56,601 bases of DNA from Alphaproteobacteria bacterium (lineage in GTDB: Bacteria; Pseudomonadota; Alphaproteobacteria; CADEGL01), in contig JAPLOM010000004.1 of NCBI GenBank assembly GCA_026400755.1, positions 66,688 to 123,288 on the forward strand, written 5' to 3'. A model generated the notes under the pieces. It ran no database searches and was not told the DNA's origin. It saw only the letters and a list, made by a program, of their open reading frames with translations. The first letter of the stretch is position 1. Each line of letters begins with the position of its first letter. Position numbers and translations under genes: made by a program. This document shows positions 1 through 7,218 of this stretch, in pieces.

Positions 1-1
1 C

Positions 2-682
2 GTCGTGGGCGAAAGTGGCTCGGGTAAGACGACCCTGGGCCTCGGCCTCCTGCGTCTCGTGTCGAGCCAGGGGCCGATCCGCTTCCGCGGCCGCGACATC
101 CAGGGCCTGAGCTTGGGCGCCCTGCGCCCCTTACGGCGCGAGATGCAGATCGTCTTCCAGGACCCCTTTGGCTCTCTCTCCCCGCGCCTGTCGGTCGGCC
201 AGATCGTCGAAGAGGGCCTCAAGGTTCACAAGCTGGGCGGAAACGCGGCCGAGCGCGAGACGCTGATCGTCGACGGCTTGCGCGAGGTCGGGCTCGACCC
301 CGAGACACGCCACCGCTATCCGCATGAGTTCTCCGGCGGCCAGCGCCAGCGTATCGCCATCGCCCGCGCCATCGTTTTGAAGCCCCGCTTCGTCGTGCTG
401 GACGAGCCGACCTCGGCGCTGGACGTCTCGATCCAGGCACAGATCATCGACCTGTTGCGCGAGCTGCAGCAACGTCACAAGCTGGCCTACTTGTTCATCA
501 GCCACGACCTTCGCGTCGTGCGCGCCCTGGCCGACGAACTGATCGTCATGCGGGATGGAAAACTGGTGGAACGCGGAACGGCGGCGTCCATGTTCGCCGG
601 ACCCAAGGAAGCCTATACGCGCGCGCTGATGGCGGCGGCGTTCGATTTGGAAACGGTTGAAAGCGGAGCGGTGAGGACCTGA
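2..682 (+). CDS. Oligopeptide-type ABC transporter ATP-binding protein, 5' truncated by window
   Basis: The gene enters the window already in frame; only its C-terminal ATPase domain is present, so the true start lies upstream. Visible motifs in order are Walker A GESGSGKTT, a Q-loop FQDP about 48 residues later, the ABC signature FSGGQ and Walker B VVLDEPTSALD, then a switch histidine in FISHDL. The text QIVFQDPFGSLSPRLSV resembles the second nucleotide-binding domain of the YejF/OppF group, which powers import of dipeptides, oligopeptides or microcin C-like peptides together with two permeases and a periplasmic binding protein. A fused two-domain YejF-type protein is possible but the first half is out of view. 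The stop is one base before the next ATG, so it probably heads or continues an operon with the dehydrogenase genes downstream. Confidence 0.9.
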   Translation, partial: VVGESGSGKTTLGLGLLRLVSSQGPIRFRGRDIQGLSLGALRPLRREMQIVFQDPFGSLSPRLSVGQIVEEGLKVHKLGGNAAERETLIVDGLREVGLDPETRHRYPHEFSGGQRQRIAIARAIVLKPRFVVLDEPTSALDVSIQAQIIDLLRELQQRHKLAYLFISHDLRVVRALADELIVMRDGKLVERGTAASMFAGPKEAYTRALMAAAFDLETVESGAVRT

Positions 683-683
683 C

Positions 684-1610
684 ATGGTTTTGATGATGAA
701 GAGCGGCGCAGCGCGTATCCCCTGGTGGTTGGAGGAGTTCAAACGTCAGGCGCCCGATCTGCAGGTTCGCGTTTGGCCGGATGTGGGCGACAAAAAGGAC
801 GTCGAGTTCGCGTTCGTCTGGGCGCCCGACCCCGGCGACCTGAAGACCTATACGAACCTGAAGGCCATCTTCTCCATGGGGGCCGGCGTCGACCATCTGT
901 TCAAAGACCCGGATCTGCCGAACCTGCCGATCACGCGCGTCGTCGACATCAACATGACGCGACGCATGACCGAGTTCATCGTGCTGCAGGTGTTGCGCCA
1001 CCACCGCCAGCAGCCGGCCTATGACGCGCTGCAGCGCGAGGGCAAGTGGCAGGAGCTGAAGCAGCCGGCCGCCGACCAGCGCATTGTCGGCATCCTGGGC
1101 ATGGGAACGCTGGGTTCGGATGCGGCTAAGAAGCTGTCCAGCCTGGGCTTCAACGTCGTCGGCTGGAGCCGCACGAAGAAGAAGGTCCCGAAGGTGAAGA
1201 GCTATGCCGGGCTGAAACAGCTCAACAAGTTCCTGAGCCTGAGCGAGATCCTGGTTTGCCTGTTGCCACTGACCAAGGAGACCGAGAACGTCCTGAACAA
1301 GGACGCTTTCGCCATGCTGCCCAAGGGCGCCTCGCTCGTGAACGCGGGCCGCGGCGAGCAGGTGGTGGATGCCGACCTGATCGAAGCGCTCGATTCCGGG
1401 CACATGTCTCACGCCACCTTGGATGTCTTCCGCAAGGAGCCGCTGCCGGCGGACCATCCCTACTGGTCGAACCCAAAGGTGACGGTGATGCCGCACGTGG
1501 CGAGCTATACCGACCCGCGCACGGTGGTGAGCCAGGTGCTGGAAAATATGCGCCGCGCCCGCGCGGGCGAACCGCTGCTCAACACCGTCGATATCAAGCT
1601 GGGGTATTGA
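684..1610 (+). CDS. GhrA-like 2-hydroxyacid dehydrogenase, paralogue 1
   Basis: A 308-residue member of the D-isomer-specific 2-hydroxyacid dehydrogenase family, closest in layout to glyoxylate/hydroxypyruvate reductase A, a cytosolic NADPH-dependent reductase of 2-oxo acids. The Rossmann motif GMGTLG is at residues 139-144, followed by GWSRT whose arginine suits NADP(H). The expected catalytic triad is visible as R223 (NAGRGEQ), E252 (KEPLPADHPYW) and H271 (MPHVAS). It starts one base after the ABC ATPase stop and is followed five bases later by a paralogue, so the genes are surely co-transcribed. Substrate cannot be told from sequence; linkage to a peptide-type importer suggests reduction of a 2-oxo acid derived from an imported compound, which is inference. 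Confidence 0.9.
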   Translation: MVLMMKSGAARIPWWLEEFKRQAPDLQVRVWPDVGDKKDVEFAFVWAPDPGDLKTYTNLKAIFSMGAGVDHLFKDPDLPNLPITRVVDINMTRRMTEFIVLQVLRHHRQQPAYDALQREGKWQELKQPAADQRIVGILGMGTLGSDAAKKLSSLGFNVVGWSRTKKKVPKVKSYAGLKQLNKFLSLSEILVCLLPLTKETENVLNKDAFAMLPKGASLVNAGRGEQVVDADLIEALDSGHMSHATLDVFRKEPLPADHPYWSNPKVTVMPHVASYTDPRTVVSQVLENMRRARAGEPLLNTVDIKLGY

Positions 1611-1614
1611 GCCT

Positions 1615-2547
1615 ATGGCCGCGCTTCTGTTCCACAGCCCCTACGACGATCCCGGCGCCTGGCGCGATCTGTTCGCCAAGGAAATGCCGGACCTGCCCGT
1701 CCGCGTCTGGCCCGACGCAGGCAACCCGGCGGAGATCGAGTTCGGCTTCATCCAGAGCCTGCAGCCCGGCGAACTGAAGCGCTTTCCCAACCTGAAGGCC
1801 GTCTTCTCCGGCGGCGCGGGCGTCGATCATTTGTTGAAGGACCCCGAGTATCCGCGCCAGGTGCCGATCGTGAAGATCGTGCAGAAGCAGATGACGCTGG
1901 GCATGACGCAATACGTCGTGCTGCACGTCCTGCGCCTGCACCGGCAGCAGCCGGCCTATCAGGCTCAGCAACGCGAGCATGTCTGGAAGGAAATCCCCCA
2001 GCCCGGCGCATGGGACCGCACCGTGGGCCTCATGGGACTGGGCGATCTGGGCGGAGCGGCCGCGAAGGCGCTGGCGGAGCTGGGCTTCAAGGTGCGCGGC
2101 TGGAGCCGCACGAAGAAGCGCCTGAAAGATATCGAGTGCTTCCACGGCAAGGACGGGCTTGAGCCGTTCCTGAAGGAAACCGAAATCCTGGTCTGCATGC
2201 TGCCGCTGACGGCGGAGACGACGGGCATCGTCAACGCCCGCAAACTTTCCATGCTTCCCAAAGGCGCCTGCTTCATCAACCTGGCGCGCGGCAAGCAGCA
2301 TGTGGACGCCGATCTTCTGGCCGCACTCGATTCGGGACAACTGTCCCACATGACCTTGGACGTGTTCTTCCCCGAGCCGCTGGCGCCCGATCATCTGTAT
2401 TGGAAACATCCAAAGGTGACGGTGACGCCGCATCGCGCGGGCAATTCCAGCCGCGAGGCCGTCATTCGCGACACGCTGGAGAACATCAAGGACTTCCGGG
2501 CCGGCAAGAAACTGCGCAACCGGGTCAATACCAAGGCCGGTTACTAG
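1615..2547 (+). CDS. GhrA-like 2-hydroxyacid dehydrogenase, paralogue 2
   Basis: Second of three tandem paralogues, 310 residues. Rossmann motif GLGDLG at 141-146, the GWSRT cofactor loop, and catalytic R225 (LARGKQ), E254 (FFPEPLAPDH) and H273 (TPHRAG) are all present, so it should be an active NAD(P)H-dependent 2-oxo acid reductase. It shares blocks such as AGVDHLLKDP, LPLT.ET and the terminal AGK.L.N pattern with its neighbours yet has clearly diverged elsewhere, so the duplication is not recent. The start ATG lies five bases after the previous stop. It could be a glyoxylate/hydroxypyruvate reductase; the individual role among the three copies is unknown. Confidence 0.9.
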   Translation: MAALLFHSPYDDPGAWRDLFAKEMPDLPVRVWPDAGNPAEIEFGFIQSLQPGELKRFPNLKAVFSGGAGVDHLLKDPEYPRQVPIVKIVQKQMTLGMTQYVVLHVLRLHRQQPAYQAQQREHVWKEIPQPGAWDRTVGLMGLGDLGGAAAKALAELGFKVRGWSRTKKRLKDIECFHGKDGLEPFLKETEILVCMLPLTAETTGIVNARKLSMLPKGACFINLARGKQHVDADLLAALDSGQLSHMTLDVFFPEPLAPDHLYWKHPKVTVTPHRAGNSSREAVIRDTLENIKDFRAGKKLRNRVNTKAGY

Positions 2548-2606
2548 TGACCCCGGCCACCCGCATTTGCTAGAACCCGCGACGGCTTGAAGAGGGGGAG
2601 ACGTCC

Positions 2607-3536
2607 ATGGCGCTCGTGTTCAAAAGCGTGTTCGACGATCCGGTGGCGTGGACCAAACGGCTGCAGGAGCAGGTGCCGGGACTCGAGGTGCGGGTGTGGC
2701 CCGACGTCGGCCGCGTCGAGGACGTGGAATACGTCCTGGCCTGGAAGCCCGAGCCCGGCGACCTGAAGCGCTATCCCAAACTCAAAGTCATCCTGTCCCT
2801 TGCGGCGGGCGTCGACCATATCTTCGCCGATCCGCATCTGCCCAAGGGCGTGCCGGTTTGCCGCATCGTCGACCCCGACCTGACGGCGCAGATGAGCGAA
2901 TACGCCATCTATGGTGTTCTGCATTATCACCGCCGCATGGCGAGCTATGCCGAGGCGCAGGCGCAGCGCAAATGGACCAAGCTCGGCCGCGGCGACACCG
3001 CCAAGACCAGCGTTGGCGTCATGGGTATCGGCCAGATCGGCGCGGACACAGCGAAAAAGCTCGCTGCGCTAGGCTTCCAGGTCCATGGCTGGAGCCGCTC
3101 GCCGAAGAACGTGCCGGGGATCACCTGCCATCACGGCGAGGCGGGGCTCAAGCCGTTCATGGCCGCCTGCCAGTATCTTGTCTGCGTCCTGCCGCTGACC
3201 GACGCGACCAAGGGCATCCTGAACAAGAAGACCTTGGCCATGCTGCCCAAGGGGGCTTACGTCATCAACATGGCGCGCGGCCTGCACGTGGTCGACGCGG
3301 ACATGATCGCGGCACTCGATTCCGGCCACCTGGCCGGCGCCATGCTGGACGTGTTCTTCCCCGAACCCCTGCCCGCCGATCACCCTTACTGGACGCACCC
3401 CAAGGTGATCGTGACGCCGCACATCGCGGGCGATCCCAACCCGGACACGGCGGCGCAGCAGGTGGGCGAGAACATCAAGCGCGCCCGCGCCGGCAAGGCA
3501 CTGATCAACGAGGTCAATCCCGACGCCGCCTACTGA
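2607..3536 (+). CDS. GhrA-like 2-hydroxyacid dehydrogenase, paralogue 3
   Basis: Third tandem paralogue, 309 residues. Rossmann motif GIGQIG at 140-145, cofactor loop GWSRS, catalytic R224 (MARGLH), E253 (FFPEPLPADHPYW) and H272 (TPHIAG). A strong Shine-Dalgarno-like run (gagggggaga) precedes the ATG, and the 59-base gap from paralogue 2 is longer than between the first two, so it may also have its own translation or promoter control. It is convergent with the aminopeptidase gene, which ends only six bases away. Same family role as the others: cytosolic reduction of a 2-oxo acid using NAD(P)H, substrate undetermined. Confidence 0.9.
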   Translation: MALVFKSVFDDPVAWTKRLQEQVPGLEVRVWPDVGRVEDVEYVLAWKPEPGDLKRYPKLKVILSLAAGVDHIFADPHLPKGVPVCRIVDPDLTAQMSEYAIYGVLHYHRRMASYAEAQAQRKWTKLGRGDTAKTSVGVMGIGQIGADTAKKLAALGFQVHGWSRSPKNVPGITCHHGEAGLKPFMAACQYLVCVLPLTDATKGILNKKTLAMLPKGAYVINMARGLHVVDADMIAALDSGHLAGAMLDVFFPEPLPADHPYWTHPKVIVTPHIAGDPNPDTAAQQVGENIKRARAGKALINEVNPDAAY

Positions 3537-3542
3537 GGCCCG

Positions 3543-4922
3543 TCAGCGCGCGTAGCGCTCGGCGATCAGGCGGAACAGCGCACGCATGCCCTGCGCCTCG
3601 CCGCCCTTGGGGCGGCCGGCGCGCGGCGCGGGGTTCCAGCCCATCATGTCGAGATGGACCCAGGCCCGCTTGTCGGAGACAAAGCGCTCCAGATACAGCG
3701 CGGCCGTGATGGCGCCCGCGAAGGGGCCGTCGGAGATGTTGTTGAGGTCGGCCACCTTGCTGTCGAGGGTGGCGCGGTAGCCGGGCCACAGCGGCAGGCG
3801 CCAAAGCGGATCACTCTCGCGCCGCGAGGCCGCCATCAGCGCGTCGGCCGTCTTGTCGTCGTTGGTGAACAGCGCCGGCATATCGGGACCCAACGCGACA
3901 CGCGCGGCGCCGGTGAGCGTCGCGCAATCGACGATCAGGTCGGGCTGCTCGCGATCGGCCTCGGCCAGCGCATCGCACAGGATCAAGCGGCCCTCGGCAT
4001 CCGTGTTGCCGATCTCGACCGTCAGGCCCTTGCGCGTGCGGATGACGTCGAGCGGCCGCATGGCGTTGCCCGATATGCTGTTCTCCACCGCCGGGACCAG
4101 AACGCGCAGGCGCACACGCAGCTTGGCGCCCATGATCATGGCGGCCAACCCCAGGATCTGCGCCGCACCGCCCATGTCCTTCTTCATCAGGAGCATGTTG
4201 CCCGAGCCCTTGATGTCGAGCCCGCCCGTGTCGAAGCACACGCCCTTGCCGACCAGCGCGACCTTGGGGTCGCTGGCCCGGCCCCATCGGATGTCGATCA
4301 GGCGCGGCGCGCGCGTGCTCGCACGGCCCACGGCATGGATGGTGGGGTAATTCTTTTTCAACAACGCATCGCCCACGATCACGCTGAATTGCGCGCGGTG
4401 ACTCTTCGCGAGCTTGCGCGCCTCGGCCGCCAACTCGGCCGGCCCCATGTCGTTAGCGGGCGTGTTGATCAGGTCGCGGACCAGGAAGGTGGCCTCGGCC
4501 GTGCGCTCGACATGGCCGCGATCGGCGCCTTTCGGCCAGACCAGCGCGCGGGGCCGGTCTTTCCGCGCCTTGTAGCGGGTGAACGCGTACGCACCCAGCG
4601 CCCAGCCGAGCGCCGCACGCGTCGCGGCCTCTTGCGGCAACGTGGCATCGAACGCGTAGCTGCCAGTCGGTAGTTTTTCTCGCAGGCTCGCGTACGCCCA
4701 TGGCGTCTCACCCGCGCCGATGCCCACCAGAACGCGCGCGAGGCCGCCATCCGTGCCGGGTACGGTCAACAGTGTTTCCGGAGACGCATCGAAGTCGGAC
4801 TCTTTCACCCACCGGCGCAGCGACGCACTTTGGCCCGTGAGAAATTTCGCCAGCGACGAGGCACGCAGCACGGTGATGGGCACAGTGCCGCGTTCGGGCC
4901 GGGGCAGGAAAAGTCCGCGCAT
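3543..4922 (-). CDS. M17 family leucyl aminopeptidase
   Basis: A 459-residue cytosolic metallo-exopeptidase that removes N-terminal residues from peptides using two divalent metals. The M17 signature NTDAEGRL is at residues 306-313, and the metal and bicarbonate-region residues are visible in GKGVCFDTGG (225-234), KKDMGG (247-252, D249) and D308/E310. The N-terminal non-catalytic domain is short, as in the PepB-like branch of the family. I chose the ATG at 4922 (MRGLFLPRPE); the reading frame stays open another 24 codons upstream but that part is unlike the family. Probably monocistronic, divergent from the glutathione transferase gene and convergent with the dehydrogenase cluster. Confidence 0.92.
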   Translation of the reverse strand: MRGLFLPRPERGTVPITVLRASSLAKFLTGQSASLRRWVKESDFDASPETLLTVPGTDGGLARVLVGIGAGETPWAYASLREKLPTGSYAFDATLPQEAATRAALGWALGAYAFTRYKARKDRPRALVWPKGADRGHVERTAEATFLVRDLINTPANDMGPAELAAEARKLAKSHRAQFSVIVGDALLKKNYPTIHAVGRASTRAPRLIDIRWGRASDPKVALVGKGVCFDTGGLDIKGSGNMLLMKKDMGGAAQILGLAAMIMGAKLRVRLRVLVPAVENSISGNAMRPLDVIRTRKGLTVEIGNTDAEGRLILCDALAEADREQPDLIVDCATLTGAARVALGPDMPALFTNDDKTADALMAASRRESDPLWRLPLWPGYRATLDSKVADLNNISDGPFAGAITAALYLERFVSDKRAWVHLDMMGWNPAPRAGRPKGGEAQGMRALFRLIAERYAR

Positions 4923-5071
4923 GGATGACCTCGTTCCGTCACAAGCGAAAACGCCGGGAGCATGGACCGCTTCCGGCAGGCTGAAAAGCCCCAACGGGAT
5001 AACGATCGGCGCTTGCCAGGAGCCGCTTCATCCACTCCAATGGCGCCGCTCGAGTTTCCCGGGAGGAGCAC

Positions 5072-5725
5072 ATGGCCGACTGGACGATCGTGGTCGCCAA
5101 CAAGAATTATTCGTCGTGGTCCCTGCGCGGCTGGCTGGCCTTGAAGCAGACCGGCGTCGCGTTCGAGGAGGTCGTCATCCCTCTCGACGAGCCGACCACG
5201 CGCGAACAGATCCTGCGCCATTCGCCGTCGGGCAAATTGCCGTTGTTGAAGCACGGCGAGACGGCCGTGTGGGAATCGCTGTCCATCGGCGAATATCTGG
5301 CCGAACAGTTTCCCCAGGCTGGCCTGTGGCCCCAGGACGCCGGTGCGCGCGCCTACGCGCGCTCCATCTCGACCGAGATGGCGACCAATTTCATGGCCAC
5401 GCGCCAGAACATGCCCATGAACATGCGCGCCTCCCACGCGGGCAAAGGCATGGGTGCTGGCGTGCAGGACGAGGTCAACCGCATCAGCGCGATCTGGCGC
5501 CATTGCCGCGAGCGTTTCGGCAAGGATGGGCCGTTCCTGTTCGGCGCCTTCTCGATGGCCGACGCCATGTATGCGCCGGTCGCCGCGCGCTTCACGACCT
5601 ATCACGTCAAGCTGGATGAAGTGTCCGAAGCCTACCGTCAGGCCATCCTGGCGCATCCAGCCTATCAGGAGTGGTTCGCGGCCGCGAAGAAAGAACCCTG
5701 GATCATTCCCAAGTACGAGCTGTGA
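5072..5725 (+). CDS. Glutathione S-transferase family protein
   Basis: A 217-residue two-domain protein. Residues 1 to about 80 form the thioredoxin-like glutathione-binding domain, starting WTIVVANKNYSSWSLRGWL and containing the usual cis-proline segment GKLPLL and the glutamate-serine motif WESLSI; the rest is the helical domain. The SxxSxR-like N-terminus is typical of many uncharacterised proteobacterial GSTs. Such proteins conjugate or reduce small electrophiles or peroxides in the cytosol. The start is supported by a gggaggag ribosome-binding site. It is convergent with the TAXI-type binding protein gene, which ends seven bases downstream. Specific substrate is not predictable. Confidence 0.88.
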   Translation: MADWTIVVANKNYSSWSLRGWLALKQTGVAFEEVVIPLDEPTTREQILRHSPSGKLPLLKHGETAVWESLSIGEYLAEQFPQAGLWPQDAGARAYARSISTEMATNFMATRQNMPMNMRASHAGKGMGAGVQDEVNRISAIWRHCRERFGKDGPFLFGAFSMADAMYAPVAARFTTYHVKLDEVSEAYRQAILAHPAYQEWFAAAKKEPWIIPKYEL

Positions 5726-5731
5726 CCGCTC

Positions 5732-6796
5732 CTACTTGAGCATCCGCACTTCGCGGTAGTAACGCGCGGCGCCCGGATGCAACGGGACGCCGAGCCCATC
5801 GAGCGCCGCTTCCGGTTTGATCTGTTTCCCCTCGGGCGTGCGCGAATCGAGAAGCCGGCGCGTCGTGGCGTGCCACAGCGCGCGGGTGATTCCGTAGACC
5901 ACCTCTTCCGGCACCTTCTCCGAGACGATCCACTGGGCCGGAACGCCCAGCGTGGACGTTTCGCCGATTCCCTTGTAGGTGCCCGCCGGAATCCGCACGA
6001 CCACGAGAAAGGGCAGCCGCCCGATCAGGGTCTGGGCCTGCTGGTCCGCAAGCGGCACGATCTCGATCTCCATCGACGCCGCCAGTTCGCTGACAACATC
6101 GGAGCGGCCGGCCGCGGTCACGAAGAACGCGTCGATCTGACCTTTTTTCAGAAGCTCGGCGGCCTGCTTGGGCGCGTCGTAGCGTAACTTCGCCTTGGCG
6201 GATGTTACGCCGTAGACCTGCAGGATTTCGCGCGCGGTGTCCGCATCGCCCGAACGCTCGGGCCCTAGCGAGATGCGTTTGCCCGCCAGCGCTTTCACGT
6301 CATGGATCTTGGCCTTGCGCGCGACCACCAGATGGATCGTCTCGGGGTAGAGGCTGGCGATGGCGGTCAGGTTGCGGAACTTGCCGCGGCCTTGGAACGG
6401 CCCTTCGCCGCGATAAGCCCAATAGGCCGTGTCGGCCGACAAGAGCCCCGATTCCAACTTTTCACCGTTCACCATCTCGACGTTCGCCACGGGGCCTTCG
6501 GTGGAGACGGCCACCGCGATCAAGCCGGGCACGCCGCAACTTCCGCCCGCGGAACAGGCGCGCGAGCCGGGTGGCTTGCTGATGGCGCTGGCCAAAAGCC
6601 CGCCGATCGCGAAAAAGGGGCTGTCCGACGACCCTGTGGCGATGCGGAAGAAAGACGTGTCTTCGGCGCCCACGCGCGCGGCCAGGCCAATACCCATGGC
6701 CAGCGCCACGACAAGGGCAACAAGACGGCTGAAGCCGCGCGGACGGAACGGCGGAAAACACCGCGTCGCATCCGATCCTGCCAGCCTGCCCTTCAC
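5732..6796 (-). CDS. TAXI-type TRAP transporter solute-binding protein
   Basis: About 354 residues from a GTG start at 6796, which is followed by a signal-anchor-like hydrophobic segment (LVALVVALAMGIGLAA) ending before AEDTSFF. The mature protein opens with RIATGSSDSPFFAIGGLLA, the conserved opening of TAXI family periplasmic receptors, and contains the paired cysteines of a short loop (residues ACSAGGSCG) seen in many members. Such receptors deliver a ligand, often glutamate or related acids, to a fused TRAP permease. No TAXI permease gene is adjacent, so this is an orphan receptor or one working with a distant permease. The frame is open 49 codons further upstream, but that extension would precede the signal peptide and is rejected. 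Confidence 0.82.
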   Translation of the reverse strand: MKGRLAGSDATRCFPPFRPRGFSRLVALVVALAMGIGLAARVGAEDTSFFRIATGSSDSPFFAIGGLLASAISKPPGSRACSAGGSCGVPGLIAVAVSTEGPVANVEMVNGEKLESGLLSADTAYWAYRGEGPFQGRGKFRNLTAIASLYPETIHLVVARKAKIHDVKALAGKRISLGPERSGDADTAREILQVYGVTSAKAKLRYDAPKQAAELLKKGQIDAFFVTAAGRSDVVSELAASMEIEIVPLADQQAQTLIGRLPFLVVVRIPAGTYKGIGETSTLGVPAQWIVSEKVPEEVVYGITRALWHATTRRLLDSRTPEGKQIKPEAALDGLGVPLHPGAARYYREVRMLK

Positions 6797-7218
6797 TTGA
6801 AGCCGCCTCGTCCCAAGAGGCGCGCATCTTACGTGAGAGAGTGCGCGGATGAAACCGGCCACCGCGCCGTGAAATGGCCGTATTTCCCTGAGCTTAGTGA
6901 CCGGACTGGCGTTTTCGGATCGGGCCTGACGGGCGTGCGACAAATCGAGGATTTTCTTCTCTCCCCTGGACGAAACATGGCCAAATGCCTATATCGAACC
7001 CGGTCAAAGGGCCGGGAGCGGTGGAAATCCGCCACCTATGGAACACCCGCCCCAGGGGCAAGTTCACAGGATTGTACGGTTCGGCTGCGCGTGCACGGGG
7101 ACCTGATGAATCAGGCCCCTGACAGACAACGCCTCCGGGCCGGAATCGACGCAAACCAACCCGCCGCCAGCACGGATAGCCCGGCGCGGATCACGCGCGA
7201 GGCGAGCAGCACGTTCCG
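6797..7218. other. Intergenic region between the TAXI and glycosyltransferase genes
   Basis: This 422-base divergent gap contains no convincing gene; the open frames through it are shadows. It must hold the promoters of both flanking genes. On the plus strand TGGACG at 6967-6972, 17 bases and TATATC at 6990-6995 form a passable sigma-70-like pair for the glycosyltransferase, which would give a leader of over 200 bases. A partly mismatched hairpin lies at about 7098-7119. Neither is strong evidence of regulation. Confidence 0.45.

Noticed and set aside
7097-7120. Riboswitch-like leader before the glycosyltransferase
   Set aside because: Only one short mismatched hairpin is visible; no conserved riboswitch motif was recognised.
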